Shown: positions 26,391 to 34,261 of the stretch, one piece after another | Layout: the number at the start of each line of letters is the position of its first letter | Position numbering within the stretch: the stretch's first letter is position 1 | Assembly (NCBI GenBank): GCA_964432205.1 | Contig: CAYSMK010000003.1 | Coordinates: 62,001 to 126,000 of the forward strand | Origin: Geomobilibacter sp964432205 | GTDB lineage: Bacteria; Desulfobacterota; Desulfuromonadia; Geobacterales; DSM-12255 | Direction: 5' to 3' | DNA: 64,000 nt | Translations under genes and position numbers: made by a program | The notes under the pieces: model-generated | Told to the model about the DNA's origin: nothing | What the model saw: the letters and a program-made list of their open reading frames with translations, nothing else | Database searches by the model: none

Positions 26391-27947
26391 ATGAGAGAAA
26401 AAAAACGCACCCGCATACTGTCCGCTTTCCGCCTCCTGCTGATCACAGGGATGGCTGCCGTCATCGCCACCCTTATCAATGCGGATATTTTCGCTGATTT
26501 CAAGCAGCAGCGCCTGCTCCGCATTCACACCGCCGACCTGAAAACCCTTGCCGAGCGGATGACCATCAAGCTTTCCTATTTCATGGAGCGGGGTGACAGT
26601 TTCCTGGTCCAGCAGATCATCGATGCCGACTTCGGAGTGTTCGGCTATGTGGTAACAGACTGCAAGTCTACGTCCGTGGCCTGTCCGGAGCAACGGATAC
26701 TGTTCGTTTCCGGGCCGTTTTCCGGCTGGTACCGACCGCCAATGAGGAGCGACCTTGCCCGTGAATCGTTCACGGTGTTGCGGCACCTTCCCGATCCCAA
26801 GGTGGGGGGGGGCGGTGAGATCATCGGTCGTCTCTATGTCCTGAAAAACATCCCGCTCAGCTTTGCAGAAGATTACCGGCTCTGGCTGTCGGCCCCGTTT
26901 CGCAAGGTGGGGGTTCACTCCTACTATCTGCGGACAATGGGAGCCTTCATGTCCGGAGGGGCACTTGTCTGGCTGGTAGTCGAATTGCTCTTCAGGAACA
27001 TTCGCCAGCGCCGGATCGCCCTGCGCCAGCGCGAGGCGGAGATCATCTCCCGGGCCGACGGCTACCTGCGCCAGCTCAAGGAACGAAACCAGCAATTGGA
27101 AGAGACGGAACGGCAGATGCGCGAGCAGTCCGAGGTCTCGGTGCGCCGAATCAGGGTGCTGGAGCAGCGGGTCAGGGATGATGCCGAGTATTCCCGGCTT
27201 GCTGAGGAGATCATTGCCGAACTGGAAGAAAAGGCGGCTGAACAGTCGCTCAAATACACCGATGAGCTGGAGCGGACCCGCCAGGAGATCGAGCAGCTGG
27301 AACAGCGGGTTGTCCAGTTCGAGGCAGCGCCCAAGCAGGAGAAGGAGGAATCCTACAAGGCGCTCGCCGACGTGGTGTCGCCCCAGTTCTCCAACACCTT
27401 TGAACAGCTGATTTATGAGGCCATCGGCGGGAGTTCGCAATTTGTCCGGGACGAATGGCGGCTGTTGCGCAACTTCGACGTGGCTGTGGGGCGCAATTTT
27501 CGCCAGTTCACCGATTTTATCCTGGTGAGTCGCAACTGCGTCGTGATCCTGGAGGCGAAATACTATCTGGGCAGGATCGTCTCGGATGGGGACTTCCTGA
27601 ACGATGTCTGGTACAGCCGCTCCGGGAGCGACCGGAAGAAGATCGACTGCCTCTGGGGCGAGAACCCGTACCACCAGCTCAACGAATACTGCATGAGCCT
27701 GATGAAACTGATCAAGCAGCGCAGCCCCTGGGAGCTCCCGGTCTACGGGGTGATCGTCTTCCCGGACGAGGCGGACACGACCGGCCTGGGCGAGCATCTG
27801 GGCAGGTTTTACCGCATAGCCCGCCTGTCGCAGCTGGTATCGCTTCTGGAAAGGCTCCAGGCCGAAGCCAGGCGCCACCAGGCCGGAACGAAGCGACCGT
27901 CAACCCTACAGGTCGAGCATATGCTCAAGGGGCGAAAGGTTCCCTGA
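26391..27947 (+). CDS. Membrane protein with long coiled coil and C-terminal NERD nuclease-like domain
   Basis: 518 aa. One membrane segment near residues 11-31, an extracytoplasmic region to about 180 (with a Cys pair in VTDCKSTSVACPEQ, perhaps a disulfide), a second membrane segment near 185-208, a Glu/Gln/Arg-rich coiled coil at about 210-325, and a NERD domain at about 355-480: FEQLIYEAIGGSSQFVRDEW, LRNFDV, ADFILVSRNCVVILEAKYY-like core (here TDFILVSRNCVVILEAKYYLG) with the catalytic-type D...ExK. The arrangement resembles a sensor with a cytoplasmic nuclease output. The function is unknown. Confidence 0.78.
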   Translation: MREKKRTRILSAFRLLLITGMAAVIATLINADIFADFKQQRLLRIHTADLKTLAERMTIKLSYFMERGDSFLVQQIIDADFGVFGYVVTDCKSTSVACPEQRILFVSGPFSGWYRPPMRSDLARESFTVLRHLPDPKVGGGGEIIGRLYVLKNIPLSFAEDYRLWLSAPFRKVGVHSYYLRTMGAFMSGGALVWLVVELLFRNIRQRRIALRQREAEIISRADGYLRQLKERNQQLEETERQMREQSEVSVRRIRVLEQRVRDDAEYSRLAEEIIAELEEKAAEQSLKYTDELERTRQEIEQLEQRVVQFEAAPKQEKEESYKALADVVSPQFSNTFEQLIYEAIGGSSQFVRDEWRLLRNFDVAVGRNFRQFTDFILVSRNCVVILEAKYYLGRIVSDGDFLNDVWYSRSGSDRKKIDCLWGENPYHQLNEYCMSLMKLIKQRSPWELPVYGVIVFPDEADTTGLGEHLGRFYRIARLSQLVSLLERLQAEARRHQAGTKRPSTLQVEHMLKGRKVP

Positions 27948-28054
27948 AAGGCTCACGGGGATTGACTTTTCTGCCATCATGGCGGTAGTATCCTCTCCGT
28001 TCTGGCTCCCCGGACATTATGACTGGGGATTTTTCTTTCAAAAAAGGTGATCTC

Positions 28055-28222
28055 ATGCTCCGCTGTCCCACGTGCCGCAAGGAGACGACCTGGCAGGACA
28101 ACCCGTTTCGTCCCTTCTGCTCGGAGCGATGCAAAATGGTCGATCTGGGGCGTTGGGCCAAGGAGGAGTACTGTATCCCGGACAAGCCGGCGCCGGAAAA
28201 TGAAGAGCCGGAAGAAGAATAG
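28055..28222 (+). CDS. yacG: Zinc-binding DNA gyrase inhibitor YacG
   Basis: 55 aa, with four Cys zinc ligands in CPTCRKETTW and FCSERCKMVDLGRWAKEEY, the YacG signature. In E. coli YacG binds GyrB and blocks DNA binding. AAAGGTGA lies before ATG 28055. It is alone between the NERD gene and gltX. Confidence 0.92.
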   Translation: MLRCPTCRKETTWQDNPFRPFCSERCKMVDLGRWAKEEYCIPDKPAPENEEPEEE

Positions 28223-28242
28223 TTGGCCAAGACCTTCAAACA

Positions 28243-28380
28243 CGGCAATTGGACACGGAAAAAGCGGATACAATCCGATAAAGGCGGATGAACCACAAAT
28301 CTCTGGTTCACCCAAGCGGCCGGTTAAGGTTGTTCGCCGTTATCCCGTTTTTCCCAACGTTTCCGTGTACCCAATGGCCT
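28243..28380. repeat. Imperfect inverted repeat between yacG and gltX
   Basis: GGCAATTGGACACGGAAA (28243-28261) is matched by TTTCCGTGTACCCAATGGCC (28360-28379) around a central 100-base region that holds a second hairpin (GAACCACAAATCTCTGGTTC). It is the same general class as the other long intergenic stems in the window. Confidence 0.55.
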
Positions 28381-28436
28381 TCTTCTGTCTAATCGCATCT
28401 GTTCTTGTCATGAGCGAAGAACAACAAGGAGTTCCC

Positions 28437-29840
28437 ATGTCTGATGTCCGTCTCCGTTTCGCCCCGAGCCCTACCGGCTACCTTCATGTAGGTGGTGCCC
28501 GTACCGCCCTGTTCAACTGGCTTCTCGCCCGCAAGATCAGGGGAACCTTTATCCTGCGGATCGAAGACACCGATGTGGCCCGTTCCACCCAGGAGTCGGT
28601 GGACGCCATTCTGGACGCGATGAAATGGCTCGGTCTGGACTGGGACGAGGGGCCCTTCTACCAGTCGGAACGGTTCCCGCTCTACAAGGAGTATGTGGAC
28701 AGGCTCCTGGTCGAGGGGAAGGCGTACCGCTGCTACTGCACCACCGAGGAACTGGAAGCCAGGCGCGAGAAGGCGATGGCCGAGGGGCGGAAGCCCAAGT
28801 ACGACGGCACCTGCCGGGGGCTTGATCATGAGATTCCCGGCAAACCGTATGTGGTCCGGTACCGGGCGCCCCAGGACGGGGTCACGGCATTCAACGACCT
28901 GATCAAGGGACCGATCTCCTTCAACAACGATGAACTGGACGACCTGATCATCCAGCGGACCGACGGTACCCCCACCTACAATTTCGTCGTGGTCATCGAT
29001 GACGCCACCATGGGGATTACCACGGTGATCCGGGGTGACGACCATGTCAACAACACCCCCCGTCAGATCCTGCTCTATCAGGCGCTCGGCTATCCGGTAC
29101 CGGAGTTCGCCCACGTGCCGATGATCCTCGGTGCCGACAAGACCCGTCTCTCCAAGCGGCACGGCGCCACCAGCGTCATGGCCTACAAGGAGATGGGGTT
29201 CCTCCCAGAGGCACTGGTCAACTACCTGGTGCGGTTGGGGTGGAGCCACGGTGACCAGGAGATCTTCACCCGCGAGGAACTGATCGAGAAGTTCGCCATC
29301 GAGCAGGTTGGGCGCTCCGCCGGGGTCTTCAACCCGGACAAGCTGCTCTGGCTGAATGCCCACTACATCAAGGCCGGCGATCCTGAGCGGTTGGCCGATC
29401 TGCTGGTACCGTTCCTGAAGGAGCGTGGCGTTGATACGGAAGCGGGGCCGGCCCTGCCGGCGGTGGTGAAGACCCTGCAGGAGCGGGCCAAGACCATGCT
29501 GGAAATGGCCGACGGTGCCGTCTTCTACTATCGCGATGATTTTGCCTACGATGCTGCGGCTGTGGAGAAGCACGCGACCCCGGCGGTGTTGGCGCTGCTC
29601 TCGTCCTTGTCCGAGCGTCTGGAGCAGTTGCCCGAGTACGGGCACGAAGCGCTGGAGGCCCTGTTCAAGGGATTCTGCGAGGAGCAGGGGATAAAGTTCG
29701 GCCAGATTGGGCCGGTGGTTCGGATTGCCCTGAGCGGCGGCACGGTCTCTCCCGGCATCTACGAAGTCATCGAGGTGCTGGGGCGTGACCGGACCATGGC
29801 CCGTTTCCGTCGCGCCATAGCCGAGCTCGCGCCGCGGTGA
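28437..29840 (+). CDS. gltX: Glutamyl-tRNA synthetase
   Basis: 467 aa from ATG 28437 (MSDVRLRFAPSPTG), preceded by AAGGAG. Class I synthetase with the HIGH-type motif in PTGYLHVGGARTALFN and the KMSKS-type motif in DKTRLSKRHGA. A discriminating versus non-discriminating nature cannot be decided from what is seen here. The C-terminal anticodon-binding helical part is complete. Confidence 0.97.
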   Translation: MSDVRLRFAPSPTGYLHVGGARTALFNWLLARKIRGTFILRIEDTDVARSTQESVDAILDAMKWLGLDWDEGPFYQSERFPLYKEYVDRLLVEGKAYRCYCTTEELEARREKAMAEGRKPKYDGTCRGLDHEIPGKPYVVRYRAPQDGVTAFNDLIKGPISFNNDELDDLIIQRTDGTPTYNFVVVIDDATMGITTVIRGDDHVNNTPRQILLYQALGYPVPEFAHVPMILGADKTRLSKRHGATSVMAYKEMGFLPEALVNYLVRLGWSHGDQEIFTREELIEKFAIEQVGRSAGVFNPDKLLWLNAHYIKAGDPERLADLLVPFLKERGVDTEAGPALPAVVKTLQERAKTMLEMADGAVFYYRDDFAYDAAAVEKHATPAVLALLSSLSERLEQLPEYGHEALEALFKGFCEEQGIKFGQIGPVVRIALSGGTVSPGIYEVIEVLGRDRTMARFRRAIAELAPR

Positions 29841-29906
29841 GTGCGTCTCGGAGAGCAGAAATCTGTTGACAAAAGGGTGGTCGGTAGGCTACAAAACCAT
29901 GCGCAC

Positions 29907-29981
<75 letters not shown>

Positions 29982-29990
29982 TGTAACATC

Positions 29991-30018
29991 AAGGAATCCT
30001 TCGGGATTCCTTTTTTTT
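29991..30018 (+). terminator. Terminator after tRNA-Gly
   Basis: AAGGAATCC-TTCG-GGATTCCTT with a stable UUCG tetraloop, followed by a T8 run. Confidence 0.92.
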
Positions 30019-30080
30019 GTTCCGGCGTTCGCAGGTAGGCAGGTTTTACCCTATGCCGGAGGAGGAAACTGGTTGCTGAC

Positions 30081-31952
30081 ATGATCATGACCAAAGCGCA
30101 GAAGGTTGAGTTTACAAGACTGATGGGCAATGCCTATCAGCTGCATCAATCCGGGAACTATTGCGAGGCAGAGGATGTTTATCGCACGGTCCTGTCGCTG
30201 TATCCTGCCGCTTTTGAACCGCTTTATCTATTGGGCGTAGTATGCTATCAGACCGGCAGGAGCGGTGAGGCGATCAACCTGATCGGCAAGGCGGTGAAGA
30301 TCAATAAGAAAAGCGCTGCGGCGTTCTGTCATCTTGGTGCAGCCTGCCGGGCAGTCGGCCGTCTGGATGATGCCGAGAAACAGTATCGCAAGGCGCTGGC
30401 GCTTCAGCCCGATTACCCGGATGCCTGCTACAATCTGGGGAATACGCTCGCGGAACTTAAGCGGTTCAAGGAAGCGGAAAGGGAGTTTCGCAAAGCGGTC
30501 AGGCTGAAGCCTGATTATGCTGAAGCACACTGCAACCTGGGAATGCTGCTCTTTGCCGCCGGCAAACCTGAAGAGGCTGCCGCTTCCTGTCGGCAGGCAC
30601 TGCTCTACAAACCGGACTATGTCAAGCCGCTGTATAATCTCGTTAATTCACTGTCAGAAGTATGCGCGTGGGATGATTTTTCCGAAACGGATATCGACAG
30701 GCTGCGGAAGGTCATTCGCAATGGAGCTGATATACATGCCGATATCCCGCCTTTTTTTCTTCTGAGGCTGCCTGATGTTACGGCACAGGAGCAACTGCTC
30801 TGTGCGAAGAAATGGACGGAACGGTGGCCGACCGTTCGGGAAGCAGATCATTCCAGGAATCGTAACGATAAGATCAGGGTCGGATATCTGTCGACAAATT
30901 TCGGCGACCATGTTGTAGCACAGCAGATGATAGAGATATTTGAAAAACATGATCGCACAGGATTCAGTTTTACAGCATATTCATTTGATCCCGGAAACGG
31001 CACCGGGATAATGCCGCGCCTGACTGCAGCATTTGATCATGTTGAAGACATAACCGGCCGTTCACTGAAAGACAGCGCCGAAATCGTCAGATCTCACGGC
31101 ATTGATATCCTCGTTGACCTGACCGGCCACACAAAGAACTCATGCAGCGCTGTCATGGCGCTCCGCCCGGCACCGGTACAGGTGAATTATCTGGGATACC
31201 CCGGGACATTGGGGGCGGACTGCGTTGATTACATAATTGCCGACCGCTTCATAATACCCCCCGAATTTCGCAGCGATTATACGGAAGAGGTTCTCTGGCT
31301 GCCGGACAGTTATATGCCCAGCGATAGCGGCATGCCTCGTCCATCGGCGCCGTCTCGGTCCGAGTGCGGGCTGCCTGATGACAGGTTCGTGTTCTGCAGC
31401 TTCAATCAGCCATACAAGATCACGCAGGAAATGTTTTCGGTCTGGTGCCGGCTGATGATTGAGGTGCCTGAAAGTGTTCTCTGGATGAGGGCGTTCAATC
31501 CGTACGTTGAGGTCAACATTAAGCGTGCGGCAAAGAAGAGGGGGATCGATGAAGAAAGGATTATCTTCGACCCGTATGTTTCACGCGAGGAGCATTTCGC
31601 ACGGCTGCAATGCGCCGATCTGTTTCTGGACACAGCTCCCTACAATGCCCATGCAACCTGCAGTAATGCCCTGTGGATGGGACTTCCGGTCATAACATGT
31701 TCAGGCCGTTCATTTGCGTCGCGCGTAGCCGGCAGCATGCTGGTTACCATGGGTCTGCCCGAGCTCGTGACCTGTACCCTGGAAGATTATTTCAGCCGTG
31801 CCCTTTTACTGGCAAAAGACCGTGACCTGCTTGACGGCCTGAAGGCCAGAATCATTGCCAGCAGAGACGGTTCCCCCCTCTTCGACAGCACCCGATTTGC
31901 ACGCAATCTGGAGGGGCTCTACAAACAGATGTGGGAAAAACACTGTCGCTAG
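30081..31952 (+). CDS. TPR protein with O-GlcNAc-transferase-like (GT41/SPINDLY) catalytic domain
   Basis: 623 aa. About five tetratricopeptide repeats occupy residues 10-195 (e.g. AAFCHLGAACRAVGRLDDAEKQYRKAL and ACYNLGNTLAELKRFKEAEREF). The C-terminal half matches GT41: RVGYLSTNFGDHVVAQQ, the His-containing LVDLTGHTKNS, APVQVNYLGYPGTLGADCVDYIIAD, FCSFNQPYKITQEMF, and DTAPYNAHATCSNALWMGLPVIT. GT41 enzymes move GlcNAc or other sugars from UDP-sugars onto protein Ser/Thr or Asn. It sits 133 bases before a pilin gene, so pilin or another surface protein is a possible target; this is inference. Its AT content is higher than that of the neighbouring housekeeping genes. Confidence 0.87.
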   Translation: MIMTKAQKVEFTRLMGNAYQLHQSGNYCEAEDVYRTVLSLYPAAFEPLYLLGVVCYQTGRSGEAINLIGKAVKINKKSAAAFCHLGAACRAVGRLDDAEKQYRKALALQPDYPDACYNLGNTLAELKRFKEAEREFRKAVRLKPDYAEAHCNLGMLLFAAGKPEEAAASCRQALLYKPDYVKPLYNLVNSLSEVCAWDDFSETDIDRLRKVIRNGADIHADIPPFFLLRLPDVTAQEQLLCAKKWTERWPTVREADHSRNRNDKIRVGYLSTNFGDHVVAQQMIEIFEKHDRTGFSFTAYSFDPGNGTGIMPRLTAAFDHVEDITGRSLKDSAEIVRSHGIDILVDLTGHTKNSCSAVMALRPAPVQVNYLGYPGTLGADCVDYIIADRFIIPPEFRSDYTEEVLWLPDSYMPSDSGMPRPSAPSRSECGLPDDRFVFCSFNQPYKITQEMFSVWCRLMIEVPESVLWMRAFNPYVEVNIKRAAKKRGIDEERIIFDPYVSREEHFARLQCADLFLDTAPYNAHATCSNALWMGLPVITCSGRSFASRVAGSMLVTMGLPELVTCTLEDYFSRALLLAKDRDLLDGLKARIIASRDGSPLFDSTRFARNLEGLYKQMWEKHCR

Positions 31953-32044
31953 CTGTTTAAACTCCCGCATTGTCTGTCACGTCCTACGGAAAGATTCCCA
32001 TAGCGAAACTCTTTAAGGCCTCAGGGATAAAACTCTAACAAAAT

Positions 32045-32060
32045 TGGCTTTTTATGTGCA
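32045..32060 (+). promoter_or_regulatory. Sigma-54-like promoter of the pilin gene
   Basis: TTGGC-N9-TGCAT gives the obligatory GG (32046-32047), 10 bases, GC (32058-32059) spacing of a -24/-12 element (consensus TGGCAC-N5-TTGC). Transcription would start near 32071, leaving a 15-base leader with the AAGGGGG ribosome site. Known Geobacter pilA promoters are RpoN/PilR dependent. Confidence 0.6.
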
Positions 32061-32085
32061 TAGTAGCTCAAAAGGGGGAACGACA

Positions 32086-32295
32086 ATGTCAAAAATGGTC
32101 AAATCAGTTAAGGGCTTTACCCTGATTGAACTGCTTATAGTGGTGGCCATTATCGGCATTCTTGCGGCGATCGCCATTCCCCAGTTTTCGCATTACAGGT
32201 CAAAGGCTTACAATGGTGCAGCCAAGGCCGATCTTCACAATATTCGTCTTACAATGGAATCATTTTTCGGTGAATATCAAAAATATCCCTTTTGA
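32086..32295 (+). CDS. pilA: Short type IV pilin of the PilA-N (Geobacter e-pilin) type
   Basis: 69 aa from ATG 32086 (AAGGGGGAACG upstream). The prepilin leader MSKMVKSVKG is followed by the processed FTLIELL... with Glu5, leaving a mature protein of 59 residues. Aromatic residues at mature positions 1, 24, 27, 32, 51 and 57 match those of Geobacter sulfurreducens PilA as I know it, with extra Phe50, Tyr54 and Phe59. There is no globular head, as in Geobacter PilA-N. No second short pilin (Spc/PilA-C) follows, and no pil machinery genes are in the window, so it may be a second or relocated pilin copy. GT41-like gene upstream. Confidence 0.88.
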   Translation: MSKMVKSVKGFTLIELLIVVAIIGILAAIAIPQFSHYRSKAYNGAAKADLHNIRLTMESFFGEYQKYPF

Positions 32296-32383
32296 TTAGA
32301 AAACAAGTGATAAAAAATGGCAGTACTAATTTCCATTTTGATTATATTAGGGTAAACAATGTTTTCGGGGTGAAGGTCAGTCA

Positions 32384-32420
32384 AGGGGGGAGCTCATAAA
32401 AGCTAGCCCCCTTGTTTTTA
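32384..32420 (+). terminator. Terminator after the pilin gene
   Basis: AAGGGGGGAGCT and AGCTAGCCCCCTT arms around CATAAA, followed by GTTTTTATTT. The DraG-like gene ends convergently just beyond. Confidence 0.8.
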
Positions 32421-32438
32421 TTTGCTCCTCCCGCAGCG

Positions 32439-33521
32439 TCACGGCGTATCTACGTGTGAGGCAAGCTCTAATGCCAATCCGCACAGGTTAACCGAGTCAG
32501 CAAGTCCTTCCAGGAACCTTTGTGGAATCCTCTTCAAACCGACCTGTGCGCCGACCAGCGCGCCGACCAGGATAGCGCGGGCCTGATTCTGGCCTCCCCC
32601 GTTGACGGCATGCAGCAGGGCGGATTCGAAATCGTCATGGAAACGAGCCGCCAGGTAGTAGACCGCCGGCAGCTGGTGATAGATGGCGCACGGCATGCCA
32701 TACACGATGGACACCTTCCAGGCCGGTTCGATGCGAATGTCCGGGTCCACAGCGGCAGCAGCCATATAGGAAGGGGTCAGCAGGGCATCCGGAGAGGCAA
32801 ACTTTCCGATCCGGGGCGGGTCGGGAGTGCCCGGGCGGGGTGGCTGCAGATTCTCGCCGGTCACGACGTGAAAGGGCAGTTTGCCCGATTTCACCAACTT
32901 CATCAATCTGTCCGACAACCGGGCATCCAGAGGGTGCCCCTGGACGAGAAGCCCCAGAACCGCGCCGTAGGCAACGGTCATGGAAACGATGGTCTCGTCG
33001 CTCTGCGTCAACGTGGTGTTGCCCGCGATGGTGCCGGCAAGTTGTGCAGGGTCGAGCGCGTAGCGTACTGCCAAGGCCAGCGTACGCTCGATTGCTTCCG
33101 TGGTATCGGCATGACCACCGGTCTGTCCCCATGGCAGTTTCTGTTCCACCCTCCTTCGCCACAACTCCCGGATCGACTGGCTGGTATAGCCGCCCGGCCC
33201 GCAGATCGGGGTGCCATCCAAAAGCGGCAGGAGTTCCTCATCCATGCGGCGACAGAAGTCCGCTTCATCATAGCGTCCACAGGTGACCAACGAGCAGAGC
33301 AGCAGCCTGAGGATGAACCCGGCCTGGGAAAGTTCGCCAGACTTGTGTCCGTCGTGATAGCGGCCGGGACGGGGGTCGGTATACCCACTGATCCACTCGC
33401 CGTAATCGCGCCGCAGTTCAACGAGATCGTAGTACCAGTGGGGCCCGAGTCCCATGGCATCACCGATAAACGCGCCCATGATGGCGCCGGCAGCGCGATC
33501 ATCAATTGTGGAGCCGGACAT
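32439..33521 (-). CDS. ADP-ribosylglycohydrolase (DraG-like) family protein with altered metal site
   Basis: 360 aa. The family fold is clear from RAAGAIMGAFIGDAMGLGPHWYYDL at the N terminus, NTTLTQSDETIVS in the middle, and AVNGGGQNQARAILVGALVGAQVG at the end. Active DraG/ARH enzymes usually carry GGDTDT in the last motif and DDT in the first; here these read GGGQNQ and HADTTEA, so the two-metal centre looks incomplete. The protein may hydrolyse a different substrate or be a binding protein. It has no DraT partner nearby and is about 30 kb from the NifH-like genes, so control of those is not supported. Confidence 0.82.
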   Translation of the reverse strand: MSGSTIDDRAAGAIMGAFIGDAMGLGPHWYYDLVELRRDYGEWISGYTDPRPGRYHDGHKSGELSQAGFILRLLLCSLVTCGRYDEADFCRRMDEELLPLLDGTPICGPGGYTSQSIRELWRRRVEQKLPWGQTGGHADTTEAIERTLALAVRYALDPAQLAGTIAGNTTLTQSDETIVSMTVAYGAVLGLLVQGHPLDARLSDRLMKLVKSGKLPFHVVTGENLQPPRPGTPDPPRIGKFASPDALLTPSYMAAAAVDPDIRIEPAWKVSIVYGMPCAIYHQLPAVYYLAARFHDDFESALLHAVNGGGQNQARAILVGALVGAQVGLKRIPQRFLEGLADSVNLCGLALELASHVDTP

Positions 33522-33736
33522 GTGACCTCCTTTGGTTCATTATTGAGAGGGCTCCCCGGACGCGGGCTGACCGGTTGCATACGTCATGGAGCCTCCGGGT
33601 TAATGAATGGTACGTTCATGGCGCACATTCCGTAGCTCTTTCCACCTTTCAGTTTACACGCAAAGTAGCTGGTGCACCCCTTGAAATCGAGTCAGACCGC
33701 AATTAGATCTACCCCCTTTTTCTTGAGCTTATCGCA

Positions 33737-33764
33737 TTGACTCTTTTGGATTTGCTGGTAATAG
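33737..33764 (+). promoter_or_regulatory. Sigma-70 promoter of the thioesterase gene
   Basis: TTGACT (33737-33742), 16 bases, TAATAG (33759-33764), 45 bases before the TTG start. The remainder of the 287-base divergent gap (33522-33808) shows no gene. Confidence 0.55.
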
Positions 33765-33808
33765 ATATCGAAATTCATTACCCTTCGACACAGAGTAAGG
33801 AGACATCC

Positions 33809-34222
33809 TTGGCCAATCACAGTGAAAAACCCGCGGGAGAATTGCTTCTCCGTACCTCTCCGATGCCGGGCGACACCAATGCGAACGGCGACATCTTCGG
33901 CGGCTGGATCATGTCGCAGATGGACATTGCCGGCGGCATGCTGGCAATAGAACTTACTGGCGGCCGCGCAGTGACAATTGCGGTGGATGCCATGAAATTC
34001 ATCAAGCCGGTAAAGGTCGGTGATGTCGTCTGCTGTTATGGACAGGTTACACGGATTGGCAACACGTCCGTTACCATCAGGCTGGAGGTGTGGGTGAAGC
34101 CTAGTTTACGGGAAATGAAGATTGAGAAAGAAAACGAATTTTTTATGGTCACGGAAGCGTCGTTCACGTATGTGGCTGTTGACAATGATGGACGGAAACG
34201 ACTGTTCCCTAAACATGGATGA
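33809..34222 (+). CDS. Acyl-CoA thioesterase of the YciA hotdog family
   Basis: 137 aa from TTG 33809, chosen for AAGGAG 7 bases upstream. YciA-type enzymes hydrolyse short to long acyl-CoAs. Signature: MPGDTNANGDIFGGWIMSQMDIAGGMLA (Asn/Asp active-site loop) and AVDAMKFIKPVKVGDVV. The protein is cytoplasmic and hexameric in known members. It is monocistronic, between two minus-strand genes. Confidence 0.9.
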   Translation: MANHSEKPAGELLLRTSPMPGDTNANGDIFGGWIMSQMDIAGGMLAIELTGGRAVTIAVDAMKFIKPVKVGDVVCCYGQVTRIGNTSVTIRLEVWVKPSLREMKIEKENEFFMVTEASFTYVAVDNDGRKRLFPKHG

Positions 34223-34261
34223 AACTGTAGCCTCCCCGGGGGGAGTGTTCCTAACGGTACC

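Noticed and set aside
32311..32356. Tiny frame after the pilin as a truncated Spc partner
   Set aside because: Only about a dozen codons of hydrophobic residues with no ribosome site or similarity to Spc.
32439..33521. DraG-like protein as regulator of the NifH-like proteins
   Set aside because: No DraT is present, it lies 20-30 kb away, and its own metal site is degenerate; conserved Arg101 in the 62483 protein alone is not evidence.
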